Origin: Nymphaea colorata
Taxonomy: Eukaryota > Streptophyta > Magnoliopsida > Nymphaeales > Nymphaeaceae
Reading direction: 5' to 3'
DNA: 64,000 nt
NCBI RefSeq assembly: GCF_008831285.2
Contig: NC_045138.2
Location: forward strand, 40,043,115 to 40,107,114
Positions 22,166 to 32,438 of this stretch are shown here, piece by piece. The notes under the pieces are model-generated. The model was not told the DNA's origin and searched no databases. It saw only the letters and a program-made list of their open reading frames with translations. Every line of letters begins with the position of its first letter. Position 1 is the first letter of the stretch. Made by a program: the position numbers and the translations under genes.

Positions 22166-24526
22166 TCAGCAGCAACATTTGACTCCACAGCCAGCAAGAA
22201 ATGTGCGCCATAGCACAGGATTGGTGCCAAAAGGCATAGACTTGATCACCTTTTCTGCCTCTTCCACATTGCCACTCTTGCAAAGCAAATCAACTACACA
22301 CACTAAGTGCTCCATCTCAGGATCAAGTCCAAAAAAACTTTTCATGTTTTGAAACAGAGACAACCCTTCCTCCACTAGCCCAGCGTGCTTACATGCTGAT
22401 AAAGCCGCAAGAAGAGTAACATGGTCTGGTTCGACTCCTTGCAATTTCATCTCCTTGAAGCTTTTGATAGCTTGCTTTGCTTGTCCATGAAGTCCAAAGG
22501 CAGAGATCAGTACCGTCCATGACACCACATTCTTCTGAGGAATGCTATCAAACACTTTGATGCAACCGTCCAGTGCCCCGCACTTCGCATACATGTTCAT
22601 AAGAACATTGAGAACTAAGACATCGCACTGCTCATAGTTAGTCTTGAGCATGTAACCATGGATTGCTTGTCCAGTACCCAGATTACAAACCTCAGAACAA
22701 ATGCTAAGAAGACTGGTAAACGTGTAATTATCGGCCTGAGTACCTGTTTTCTGCATTCTGTGAAAACATTCAAATGCTTCGCTAAACTTCTTGCTTCGCG
22801 AGCAAGCAGAAACAATGATATTCCAAGACACTGCATCAAGATGTGCTAGCCCAGAAAGAAGATTGTATGCTTGATCATAGTTACCAGATCGGTTGAGGAT
22901 CCCAGCAATTACGTTCCAAGCTATAGGGGATGGGTGCCCAGATGTTCCACCAGCCAATGAGTAAGCATCAGACATGAGACCCTTCTTTGCAAACATGGAA
23001 ACAATTAAGCTTGACACATATGGGTTGTTAAGAAGACCCCTCCTGATTATCTGAGAAAGGATCTGTAACCCATTTTCAGGACTAGTCATTGACGATCGGC
23101 TAAGAAAATAAGAAAAAGTATATTCGTTGGGACTAACATCAGACTTCATCATTTCTCCCATGAGTTCTTGAAGAGATAAATTGTCATCGCCTTTGTAGGT
23201 AGTATTCACTGCAGTGGTGCCAGCATACTCTGCTCTATGCATCAAAGCATTCCAGTGAACTACACCCTTCTCCGGCCTTCCACGAAAAGCTTTAAGAGCT
23301 TCTATTAAATGGTCACATTTCGCATATAATGCAATTATTGCACTAACCACGTAAGGGTCGTCTTCAAAATTTGCCTTGATAGCCTTACCATGGACAGATC
23401 TACCATAATTGAGGTTTCCTGTACGAGCACAAGAACTAAGAACCATGGAGAATGTTCCCTGACTAGGCCTGAAACCCTCGCTTAACATCTTCAAGAACAA
23501 CTCCAATGCTTTGTCATCTCTCCCTTTCTTCAGGAACGACATTATCAATGTATTCCACGATATAGAGTCTCGAACAAGCATTTCATCAAACACCGTCTCA
23601 GTACTTCCAAAAGCCATAAATTTCGCATACATATCAGCGACAGCATTGGCGATCACGACGTAGAACATTCCACCGAACTTAACAAGCAATCCGTGAATCT
23701 GCTCACCAAGTTCGACACCCTGCATTTGTCGACAAGCACTGATAGCAGCCACAAATGAAGACTCTGATGGTCGGATATCCTCGCTTCTCATCAATTCGCG
23801 AAACCACATCCCTGCTTCTTTAGAAAGTCCGTGCTCGGCAAATCCCGAAATCACTACGTTCCATGTAACTACGTTCCTTTGAGGTATTTCATCGAACAAA
23901 TTGAGGGCATCATCCAGGCAACCATATTTCACCAACACGCCCAGCAGCGCAGTGCCCGCGTGCACTTCCCCAGAAAGTCCAGTCTTCACCATTAGCCCAT
24001 GCAATTGCACTGCATTTGGAAGCGAGAACGAAGCACAACACAGTGGCAGCACGCTACCCAATGTAAACTGGTTTGGCATGAACCCATTACCCATCATGAG
24101 CGAAAGGAGCTCCCAGGCCTCATCCACAAGGCCATGACGAGCATGAGCAGCAATTATCGAGTTCCACGAGGCGATATTTCGTTCAGGCATTTCGTCGAAC
24201 ACTTGATTAGCAGATAAAAGGTCGCCAAATCTAGCATAGAGAGTGACCAAATTGTTCTGGAGAAATAAGGGTTGGTGAGATCCGACGGTAATGGCGAGGC
24301 CATGAAAAGATTTCGTGGATTTGATGGTATCAATTTGTCTGGCATCCGACCGAAGGATGAAGTTAAGTCGACGATGAAGGCCGGAAGGATCATTCTCGTC
24401 GTGGGCAGGGGAGAAATGGAGGTCATAAGGACAGCCTGGAGATTTTGAAGATTTGACTCGCTGAAAGAGAATGTAGTTGCGAAGATGAATGTGAGATAGA
24501 AACTTGGGGCGATTTAGAGAAAGCAT
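22166..24526 (-). CDS. Pentatricopeptide repeat (PPR) protein, PLS class
   Basis: An organelle RNA-binding PPR protein of 786 aa in a single exon, as usual for plant PPR genes. The N-terminus (about 60 residues) is basic and Ser-rich and could be a mitochondrial or plastid targeting peptide. Repeats of P, L and S type run from about residue 70 to the end; signatures include the repeated 'LFDEIPQRNVVTWNVVISGFAEHG' kind of motif, for example VFDEMPERNIASWNSIIAAH, VFDSIPQKNVVSWTVLISAF and the late MKLQGVEPDHVTLLAALSAC. The protein ends shortly after the WRTFLAGCG segment, so there is no full E motif and no DYW deaminase domain. It probably acts in processing or site recognition for RNA editing of one or a few organelle transcripts. 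Layout resembles Arabidopsis At3g58590, but orthology is not verified. Confidence 0.93.
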   Translation of the reverse strand: MLSLNRPKFLSHIHLRNYILFQRVKSSKSPGCPYDLHFSPAHDENDPSGLHRRLNFILRSDARQIDTIKSTKSFHGLAITVGSHQPLFLQNNLVTLYARFGDLLSANQVFDEMPERNIASWNSIIAAHARHGLVDEAWELLSLMMGNGFMPNQFTLGSVLPLCCASFSLPNAVQLHGLMVKTGLSGEVHAGTALLGVLVKYGCLDDALNLFDEIPQRNVVTWNVVISGFAEHGLSKEAGMWFRELMRSEDIRPSESSFVAAISACRQMQGVELGEQIHGLLVKFGGMFYVVIANAVADMYAKFMAFGSTETVFDEMLVRDSISWNTLIMSFLKKGRDDKALELFLKMLSEGFRPSQGTFSMVLSSCARTGNLNYGRSVHGKAIKANFEDDPYVVSAIIALYAKCDHLIEALKAFRGRPEKGVVHWNALMHRAEYAGTTAVNTTYKGDDNLSLQELMGEMMKSDVSPNEYTFSYFLSRSSMTSPENGLQILSQIIRRGLLNNPYVSSLIVSMFAKKGLMSDAYSLAGGTSGHPSPIAWNVIAGILNRSGNYDQAYNLLSGLAHLDAVSWNIIVSACSRSKKFSEAFECFHRMQKTGTQADNYTFTSLLSICSEVCNLGTGQAIHGYMLKTNYEQCDVLVLNVLMNMYAKCGALDGCIKVFDSIPQKNVVSWTVLISAFGLHGQAKQAIKSFKEMKLQGVEPDHVTLLAALSACKHAGLVEEGLSLFQNMKSFFGLDPEMEHLVCVVDLLCKSGNVEEAEKVIKSMPFGTNPVLWRTFLAGCGVKCCC

Positions 24527-24850
24527 GCAAGAAAAGTCTCTTCCTTCTCAGCTGTTGTGAATTTACAGGCTCGAGCGTTTCCAAAAATTTTTCTCTGGAG
24601 AAAGAATTTTCAAGGATAAATGGTACTCGAAAAACGAAGCTATATACACTGATCCAGGAACTCCTCCGTCGCTTGTTCTCGTAATTCGGAAGTTGGAAAT
24701 ATAAAACTCACGCAGTGTATCGTTTCATGCTAATCGAAAGCTACAGATGAATTATAATGGTCAGTTCGATTTTAATCTGCTAGTTTTTTGAACTCTTCCT
24801 GCAAGCTTCGAACGATCTTAATTCCCACTTTTGTCTCCAGTCAAAAGCCA
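24527..24850. other. Upstream region of the PPR gene
   Basis: No gene is seen. This is the minus-strand promoter and 5' leader of the PPR gene. It ends at the first copy of the target duplication of the SINE described next. Confidence 0.6.
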
Positions 24851-24869
24851 AATCAAGCTTCACTTCTTT

Positions 24870-25107
24870 TCCGGTGAGCAAGGGGTATTAATCCCACCAC
24901 CCGAAAAAAGCCCGAAGGCCCCCCATTCCCCCTGCCTCCGGGGTCCTGAGCTGCGTCGATGTTAGCGATAGCAACGGTGCACCCTTCAGCTTAGATGTCG
25001 CGCCCTACCGCCTTAAGACACAGGAACATAACGCCCACGGGAATCGAACTATAGACCTGCCTTAGTACAGGCCCCTAGCTCAACCAGCTACGCTATGCCC
25101 TTGAGGC
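24870..25107 (-). mobile_element. tRNA-derived SINE with a perfect 19-bp target duplication
   Basis: Read on the minus strand, the 238-bp element begins GCCTCAAGGGCATAGCGTAG. It carries a Pol III A-box (TAGCGTAGCTGG) and, about 35 nt later, a B-box (AGTTCGATTCC), as in a tRNA-derived SINE head. A GC-rich body follows, ending in CTTGCTCACCGG plus a short A-rich end. It is flanked by exact direct repeats AATCAAGCTTCACTTCTTT at 24851-24869 and 25108-25126. The perfect duplication marks a fairly recent retroposition. It is not a functional tRNA gene, because no complete cloverleaf can be drawn. Confidence 0.88.
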
Positions 25108-25126
25108 AATCAAGCTTCACTTCTTT

Positions 25127-26465
25127 AAAAATATTGGCAATGCCGATGATCTTCCTAATGCACCTTCCGATCAATGCACCTAATTGGGATTTCACTTCCA
25201 AACCCTCCTTGCTGGAATCCGCAACCACCATTTGCTCTAACTTCCCTTCTCCATGTTATCAAAATCTTCATCTTCTTCTCCTGTAATCTATTAGCCACCA
25301 CATATGTTTATCAACTTTTCTTTTACAGCTATGAGGTGACACTTTTTCATGACACTTCCTCAACTCAACCGATGGTTCTGCACTCTTGGGGAGAGATCTT
25401 TGAGACACCTTTTCCCACTAAATTCATCCAATTTGGAACTGCCAACATAGTTCTTTTGTTCCAGACGAATTAGAAATAAACCCTTTCCCAAAGGGGGAAA
25501 GAAAAGCCACATGTGTTTCTTATATCTAACTACTGCTCTTTCAATCTAGAGAAAATATATTTATATTTTAGAATTTTGCAAACGCACAATGAAGTTCATA
25601 TCTTTCAAGAGGAATAAGAATTGTTTAGAGAGAACCCTCACCGATATGAAAAGATATATAAAATTTAATCAAAATAACAAATTTGAAAAACTGTTAAAAT
25701 TCGACATCCGGCATCCTTGAATTCGAGTCAGACTATTTTGACAGAACTGCATGGAGGTGGTTAAAGTTGGTCTCAAACAGTTCGGGTCAAAACTGGAGCT
25801 TAAAATGCACATACAATAAACAAAATTATCTAAAACAATGTTTAAAACTTTTATCTGTCTTTTTGACAGTTAGAATTACGCTTATAAAGTGTAAGGCTGT
25901 AAGCCACCCCATGAGAGAGAAAGAGAAAGAGACTGAAGATCAAGTTTCGAATGAAGTTGGTGACTGAATATAGTAACATGATTTACTTTCATTATCATTG
26001 TGGGGCACCTTTTTCGCCCACTTTTTTGTCATGGGCCAAGGCCACGCATTTTTTTTTTTCGTTACTTTACTTGTCAATACTTGTATGAGCTCATGATATT
26101 AGCTTTCTATTTTCTACTTTCTCTCCCTTATGAGCTCATGATATTAGCTTTCTATGTTCTACTTTCTCTCCACTTTGTGTGTGTATACATGCGTGTGTGC
26201 ATGCGTATAAGAGAGAGATTTGTATAGTACTGTTGCAAAAGCCCGCAATCTGAACGGTAAATGTGGAAGGCAAAATACATATATATATCATGTCTGCACG
26301 AGTGTGTGTATAGATAAGAGAGAGATACGATAAAATAGGAATTCATTTGTTGATAGATAGTCACAAAGAAAGCATAAGACAGCAAAAAAACAACAAACAA
26401 AGACAATAAAGTAAACAAAGAAACCATAAAACAAGGAGAAATAGAATGAATAGCAAAGAAGAGAG
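25127..26465. other. Intergenic region between SINE and solo LTR
   Basis: No gene is supported. The region contains a 45-bp tandem duplication at 26084-26173, TG/GA-rich stretches near 26175-26330, and AT-rich DNA. Open frames of up to 115 codons occur on the minus strand but are low-complexity and Phe/Tyr-rich. Confidence 0.5.
26084..26173. repeat. 45-bp tandem duplication (two copies)
   Basis: TATGAGCTCATGATATTAGC begins at 26084 and again at 26129. The two 45-nt units differ at only two or three positions. They include the palindrome ATGAGCTCAT. Confidence 0.9.
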
Positions 26466-26805
26466 TGTTGGTGTATGGAAGTTGATCCATACTGGACACT
26501 CATTTGCAATACCGCGGATCCAACTGCGGGTTGGGGGTTCGGGGGCGTTAGCCTCCGAGGGAAATTTTCTCTTTATGTAAGGGCATATATGTCATTTTGT
26601 ATAAATGCGGGTTTGCCCTGATCCTTATGTTTTGAGGATGGCCGCCGCTTGAGAGTGTCTGTTCTGTGTGTTTATAGAAGAGAGAATACAAGAGATCTGT
26701 GCGACCGTGGACGTAGGAGATTATTACTCCGAACCACGCAAATCGTTGTCTTCTTCCCCTTCTTGAGAGTGCGAGATGAGAGTTTATTCTGTGTTGATCC
26801 TAACA
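26466..26805 (+). mobile_element. Solo LTR of a Copia-type retrotransposon
   Basis: The 340-bp element starts TGTTGGTGTATGG and ends GATCCTAACA, with TGTT...AACA inverted ends. It has an internal R/U5-like segment: a GTGGACGTAGG motif is followed by CCGAACCACGCAAATC, a pattern common in plant Copia LTRs. It is flanked by a 5-bp direct repeat GAGAG (26461-26465 and 26806-26810), though this is low-complexity. No gag/pol frame, primer-binding site or second LTR is seen next to it, so it is probably a solo LTR left by recombination. Confidence 0.75.
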
Positions 26806-26810
26806 GAGAG

Positions 26811-29478
26811 AATGTAGAAGAGAGTGAAACTGAAGAGCTCGTCTGCTGCTGAGCGCAACCGCTGGCCAAGGCGAAGTGCAAGATGCACATCAGCCACCCT
26901 GAGAGAAAAAGAATGAGAGAGAGAGAGAGTAGGACCTTAGGATCTAAGAAAAGCAAAGCAGTGGTGGACAACATCTACGTGGTAGTGGGGGAGATTGCCC
27001 AATGGGTTGACCTCGGTGAGCCTCGATGTTCCCCTCCGAAAGAAAAAGCTTCTGATCTGGATCTAACGTTTTCAACTTTTATTTTCTTCTTCTGTCTTTG
27101 CTCTACCACTAACCGACAATTATGAGCTTGAATAACCATATCACTTTCCTCAAAGACGTGCTTTTAATCCTTTATATCGAAAGAAAATTATGTCACTTGC
27201 GATAAGTTTAACCTCCCCTCCTCCACAGTCCACTTTCTAATCATGTTCTTATTGAGAACAGTTGTATCCAATTCACTGTCCCCCTCCACCTTTATAGCAG
27301 TGCAACAAAAGAAGAGCACCTTTTTCCTTCATTTCCTCTACTTTTTTTACAACTAGTGTTGACATATCTCGTGCATGATTGGAGACGCCGGAGGAACATT
27401 CTTTGCTAATATAGATAATGCATTCTTCACATGTCATTCACTTTGCCCTTTTCTCATAGGCCGCGACCACCATGACTGCGTGGAAGCAGAAAGGATATCA
27501 AAAGCAAATGTCAAGCAGAAGCATGGAAGCGAATTTTGAAAAGTGTCGCATTAGCATAGTCGATGAGGTTCATAGGTAATATACACAGAGGCACGTGTGC
27601 TTGGGACACTGTGCATAGGCTCATGTCTGAAAGTGGATTAGAGCATGGCACATGTCATGCATGGGCCTATGCGATGAGAAGCCACAGAGAGATGAAGTGG
27701 AAGCTAGCAAGCTCAATTTCAGAAATATGGGGTCTACTAACTGTTAGATGTGCACATGAATTGGATGAATTTATACAGTATTTAGGTTCTTTTTGTTGTG
27801 AATCAATTAATCTAACTAATTTATTTGCATTTGACTGATCGGGGATTCGATTCATGACCCAAGTTCAGCACCTCATTCTTGGACTCAGATCTCAATTGAT
27901 CTTTTAATCCGCATCCGAACACTAATTTCAAAGTTTAACCTAAGATGATCCGGTTTTTAGTGGATCTGATATTCGTATAAGGATTAAGTTTTTGACATTG
28001 CCCAGCCCATATGGTCCTTTAGTTGCTTCCCTTGCCAGTGGAGCCAAACAGAAAGAATACTGTTTGGACAGGATTGAGCCAAACAGAAAGAACACTGTTT
28101 GAACAGGATTGAGCTAACCTTTCTTTTCTAAGTAGTTATAAGTAACATCAGGCAGGAAATTAATGGGGATTCGGGTATGGTTAATCTTTAAGTGGACCAC
28201 TAAGAGGCAAGGCAAGTGCCTGCACCTGTCGTTCATCTGCTGCATTGCTCGTCTCTAACCTTCATTCTTAACCCAGCATTCCATAATAACTTGTTTTTTC
28301 TCTAGGAAAATGAACATTACCCTGTGTATTTTCTGGTGCATGGTACATCCACCGCTACTCCAATGCATTTCTCCCTCTAAGTCGGAATAAAAAGATTTTT
28401 GAACCCCCTCTTCCAAATCGTCAAAAAAGATTCATTTTTCCTTTGTAAGGAGCCCACTTACGAATACTCCACAGTATGAGAAGTTCTTAATGTCAGTTAA
28501 GTTCATGGGTCTCCATTGAATTGGCCAACAATAGTATTTACTGCTTCTCCCAAGCCAACCAGGTCACCATGAGTGGGACTCAAACCATAACATATTCCAG
28601 TGCAATGCATTGGACTGCTTGTGTGAGACATCTGAATGGACAGATGGACAAAAGAATCCAATGACCTGATATGTATGTAATATATATATGTGCATGAATT
28701 GGATGTATAATTTCCAAAAACAAGAAAATTTTAACAGTCTTGTTGCCTGTATAATTTCAGCTGTATGTATGATCCGTATACTGTGTAAGACCATATTCCG
28801 CAAGGTTATTGTTATCAGAACTGCAATAACTACTCCACTAGTACGGCGTAGACAAAAATCCAAATTAGCGTGGAATAAAGGAGCACACAAATCCTTTTTC
28901 TTTTTTTGCATTCATCATGATTTCCTCGCCGTTGTCAATTCGCAGAAGATATTAGCGTTGAACTTCGACAATCTCAGGCTAAACATATTACTGATTTATT
29001 CAGAATAAGCTGCTGCGCAGCATACCCAAAACTTGCACCGCCACACTCTTTTGATAAGAAAAGGATATGGTTTTAGATTTCATTAGCTAGTGCACCATCA
29101 TAGAGAACGGGGACAGGATAAGCCGTGGATTTGCGTTACAACTGAATCCTAACCAATGGGCAAGGGACATAGAATCCGTAATTGTTACATCAAAGATCAA
29201 GATCAATATATATTTGCCCACCGTAGAAAGATTGAGTAGCTTAATTAAGGACAATCAATATCAACGTGGACCATCTTAGATATTGCATGAACTGTACTAA
29301 TCCATTCCGCAAATATCAAATTCCAGTAATTAACCATAGATTCACAGCTGCCCAAAAAGGAAAAACTGTACAAACAAAAAAGTTGGGTCTTCTTGTTCTC
29401 AAAGTGCTGGAGCTTAAGGGGTTTGGGGTTGGATATTCAATATCTTTATAGGCGACCGACTTTGTGGAGTTTGCAAAA
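26811..29478. other. Intergenic region
   Basis: I see no gene. It contains a 35-bp tandem duplication at 28041-28110, a degenerate 'gattcgattc/ccgaacac' dispersed repeat around 27840-27980, and otherwise AT-rich DNA. Open frames of 60-115 codons overlap on both strands and show no protein family features. Confidence 0.5.
28041..28110. repeat. 35-bp tandem duplication with an internal palindrome
   Basis: Unit 1 is at 28041-28075 and unit 2 at 28076-28110. The first unit contains CCAAACAG...CTGTTTGG, an 8-nt inverted repeat around an 8-nt loop; in the second unit the palindrome is shortened by one base change. The two units are nearly identical. Confidence 0.8.
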
Positions 29479-29620
29479 GCCTTGAGGGGCATAGTGTAGC
29501 TGGTTGGACTGATAGATCTATGAAAATTTGGTTGTTAGTTTGATTCAGGTGGTCGCTACTCACACTCTATTCCCACCTACATCATCCCGAAGTAGTCTTA
29601 AACACCGAACACTAGAAAAA
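29479..29620 (+). mobile_element. Second, degraded SINE copy
   Basis: GCCTTGAGGGGCATAGTGTA followed by GCTGGTTGGA matches the 5' head of the SINE at 24870-25107. The A-box (TAGTGTAGCTGG) is conserved and a B-box-like AGTTTGATTCA follows about 36 nt later. The body and 3' end are not clearly related and no target duplication is evident, so the 3' boundary is approximate. Confidence 0.55.
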
Positions 29621-30565
29621 AAGGGGGAGGGCTTTAGCTTCTTGAGGTATCAACTCTTCCACTTGCAGATCATTTTGAGAACCCTTCCCCCATATTAATG
29701 TGAACAAGAAGAAGAAAGTAGGAGTACCTTTCCTTTCTCGTGGCTTTCCCGATCATATCCAGCAATGATGTTTATGGTTTATTATTTTTTAAGAGGCTTG
29801 TCCAATTAATCAGACAGAAGCCTTGTTGTTCATCCCAACATCTTAGCCGGAGGCCATTAATGACCAGGTCTCCTTGATAAGAGATCTGATCAGGGGCCTA
29901 TGGAAACAAATTAAGAAACATAAGAAATGCAGCTTCATTTGGAGGGTCTGGTTAAATACATGGTCGGAGATATAGACAACTAATAAGGATAGTAAGAAAA
30001 ATCTTGTTTTACGTACTGGCAAAACGGCAGGGAAGAACGGCGGCACCAACTACATCTTGCTGGCACTTCATAGTTCATACTCTCTCTCTCTCTCTCTCTC
30101 TCTCTGAATAATCCTTCTTTTCGAGTAGCCACCCCATTTGAGCTTTTGTTTAAAGAACTACTCGTGCTTGTCCTACAAAATTGTTCATCGTTCCTTTACA
30201 GGTGAGGTTGAAGACGTTAAAGGCGCTTCTTTCCTTCTTTTCTAAAGGGAATTCTCTTTTCGTAGATGTTTATCTAATAAAGTTCAATGACCTCTGCTGG
30301 GAGTTGTTCTTCCAATCGAGTTGAATCAAAAGAATATGTACAGAAAAAAGAAGTTTACTTAATAAAGTCAATCAACGTACGTTCGGCTGCTAAAGAAAAA
30401 GGGTCTCCCCGGTCCCTACCATGACAGCCCCCATCCAGTTGACAAGTCATCCCCCACGCTGGGACCATTATTCTGTCCACCAATTAAAATTGACCACGTA
30501 TGCAAAAGCATTCAGACCGGCCCCACTGCAGCTCAAACATATATATACATGATGCTCTTGTTGTC

Positions 30566-30622
<57 letters not shown>

Positions 30623-30893
30623 CAGATTGCTGCAAAACCTTGTCGATTCTGTAAAAGAAGCTTAAATATTCTTGCCAATGACTATATATATATCTACCTG
30701 CACACACACACACACACACACAGAGGGAGAGAGAGAGAGAGAGCATACAACAATTTATTGGACAGAAAATTGCATGACATACATTTACATTCAAACGTTT
30801 GAAGTCACTCGGGGGACAAAACTTTCATGCCTCTTCTCTTTGATCTTGAGAGTAAAAAGGGTCAAGAGAACTACGTGCAAAAAAGTTTTTAAG
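29621..30893. other. Intergenic region with long microsatellites, downstream of the CLE gene
   Basis: No gene is seen. Microsatellites include (TC)n at 30080-30105, a 53-bp (AT)n at 30569-30621, (CA)n at 30701-30722 and (GA)n at 30726-30743. The last 100-200 nt are likely the 3' UTR of the minus-strand CLE gene. Confidence 0.6.
30569..30743. repeat. Compound microsatellite: (AT)n, (CA)n, (GA)n
   Basis: About 26 AT units (30569-30621) are followed, after 80 nt, by about 11 CA units (30701-30722) and then about 9 GA units (30726-30743). Such a tract is expected to be highly length-polymorphic. Open frames drawn through it are artefacts of dinucleotide translation. Confidence 0.9.
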
Positions 30894-31163
30894 TTAGGAA
30901 TTAGACTGGAAGTGGTGCTGGGGGTCGGGACCTCCGGGACTCAGCCTCTTGGACTCGTACCCTGCCTCCGCCATCCTCTTACTCCTCCCCCTCCCTCCGA
31001 ATGCCGATGATCCGCTGCCATGGCGCAGCTTCCGATTCGATTCAAGGCGTTTCCTCTCCCTCGCCGTCATTCCCCCACCGCCGCCGGCATCAGACACAAC
31101 TCCTTGAGTGCAGATGAGAGCCACTACCACCGCCACTGCCACCCAGTTTCTCAAGCTAGCCAT
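30894..31163 (-). CDS. CLE (CLAVATA3/ESR-related) signalling peptide precursor
   Basis: An 89-aa secreted prepropeptide. Residues 1 to about 24 form a signal peptide: a hydrophobic core VAVAVVVALICTQGVVS before a predicted cleavage. A basic, Gly/Arg-rich variable region follows, and the 12-residue CLE box RLSPGGPDPQHH is at 73-84, preceded by the basic residues SK that usually mark processing. Five residues (FQSNS) follow the box. The CLE box is identical to the one I recall for Arabidopsis CLE2, a group linked to vascular, root or nitrogen-responsive signalling through CLAVATA1/BAM-type receptor kinases; the specific role here is inference. Intronless, as usual. The single ATG precedes ASLRNW and gives a good signal peptide, supporting this start. 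Confidence 0.93.
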   Translation of the reverse strand: MASLRNWVAVAVVVALICTQGVVSDAGGGGGMTARERKRLESNRKLRHGSGSSAFGGRGRSKRMAEAGYESKRLSPGGPDPQHHFQSNS

Positions 31164-31709
31164 GGCGATTGATGCTGCAAGTTCAGCAGGTCGTGGGCTT
31201 TTATAGTTGCAGGCTTGCAGCAGTCGATTCTGTCACCATCTTAGTTTAAAGAACTCCTCTGCAACTGTATGTATAAAAAAATGAAAAGAGAGGGAATGAG
31301 TGCGTGAAAGTGGTGATGATGAGGAGGCCTGATGGCTTCTGCTTCTGCCCGTTACATGCCATTAACTAACCTTCTAAGGAATTTAAAAATGCCATCAACC
31401 GTCGCCACTCTGGGTCCTCCATTAATCTCCTCTACCAAACACCCCTCGGAATTTCGCTGCGTCCTCTCTCTCAATTTTAATTTCCTTAATGAATCTTTCC
31501 TTTTCCTCGGCTCTCTCTCTCTCTCTATCATATTTATATATATAATATATATACATATTTATATGTGTGTTTGATTTGTTTGTTCTTCTATCAGATCAGG
31601 GACGCATATCCATGGGAGAGGAGAAGATTTTATCATCCAATCCCATGCAGTGCTATTGATAATCTAGTCAGGCAAAGTTTGCCTTTAGGGCTGCCCATAA
31701 CATTCGTGT

Positions 31710-31845
31710 CCACGTGTCGCGCTGCTGTTGGTGGGTCGTGTATGTGACGCCGGAAAGGGTGGCCATGCATATAGAGGATGCCACACACGCATGCAACATC
31801 CAAGAAATCTTAGCCTTTGATTGGAGAGTGCCACACACGCATGCA
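31710..31845. promoter_or_regulatory. G-box/ABRE plus three RY motifs upstream of the CLE gene
   Basis: CCACGTGTCG at 31710-31719 is a strong G-box/ABRE (ACGT core, bZIP target). RY cores CATGCA occur at 31764, 31790 and 31840 (targets of B3 factors such as ABI3/FUS3). The latter two lie inside an exact 17-bp direct repeat TGCCACACACGCATGCA (31779-31795 and 31829-31845). ABRE plus RY is the classic seed-maturation combination. The target gene is not certain; the nearest is the CLE gene about 550 nt away. Confidence 0.5.
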
Positions 31846-32405
31846 CGTTCTTTCTTAAACCAATCCTTAGATTTGGAGTTGGATCCAGATCGCAGGTTTG
31901 ATATTTGGAAATCCCTTCCATTCATGCTAGATATGTATAGCTATTAAGTTCAATTTCTCTTGGTATTGTAACTGTTGCTTCTCTGACCCCAGTCTCCTTT
32001 CAACCCAAAAGATAAACGGTGAAATATATACAAGGTGCAGTAGAAAGCAAACCAAACGTAATATATGACTCTCAATCGCAACATTCAGTAGGTTGTGTCA
32101 TCTGAAATCTTGTTTTTAATGATTGGATTCAATCAAATTTAGGTATGGATCAATCCCATAAGATCCGAGTCACTCCCTCAAGATCAACTAAAATTTGTTA
32201 TCTATATATTCAATGTGCATAAACAAAAAATATCTTCTTGCGACTTTATAGACTGGCAATTACATTCATTTTGTACGAAACAAGCTCGTCTAAGCGCGTG
32301 ATTTCCAATGAAAGGTCAAACCCGAAGCTTCCATTTAATAAGGAAAAAAAAAATGCTTACTCATGTCGCGATCATTCTGATTGAACATAGTCAAACTGTC
32401 AACCG

Positions 32406-32406
<1 letters not shown>

Positions 32407-32438
<32 letters not shown>
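32407..32438. repeat. (GATA)8 microsatellite
   Basis: Eight uninterrupted GATA units are present. Confidence 0.95.

Noticed and set aside
24870-25107. tRNA gene on the minus strand
   Set aside because: It has A and B boxes but no full cloverleaf, and it is bounded by a 19-bp target duplication, so it is a tRNA-derived SINE.
30484-30794. Open frames through the AT/CA/GA tracts
   Set aside because: They are translations of dinucleotide repeats (Ile-Tyr and Ser-Leu/Val-Cys runs), not genes.
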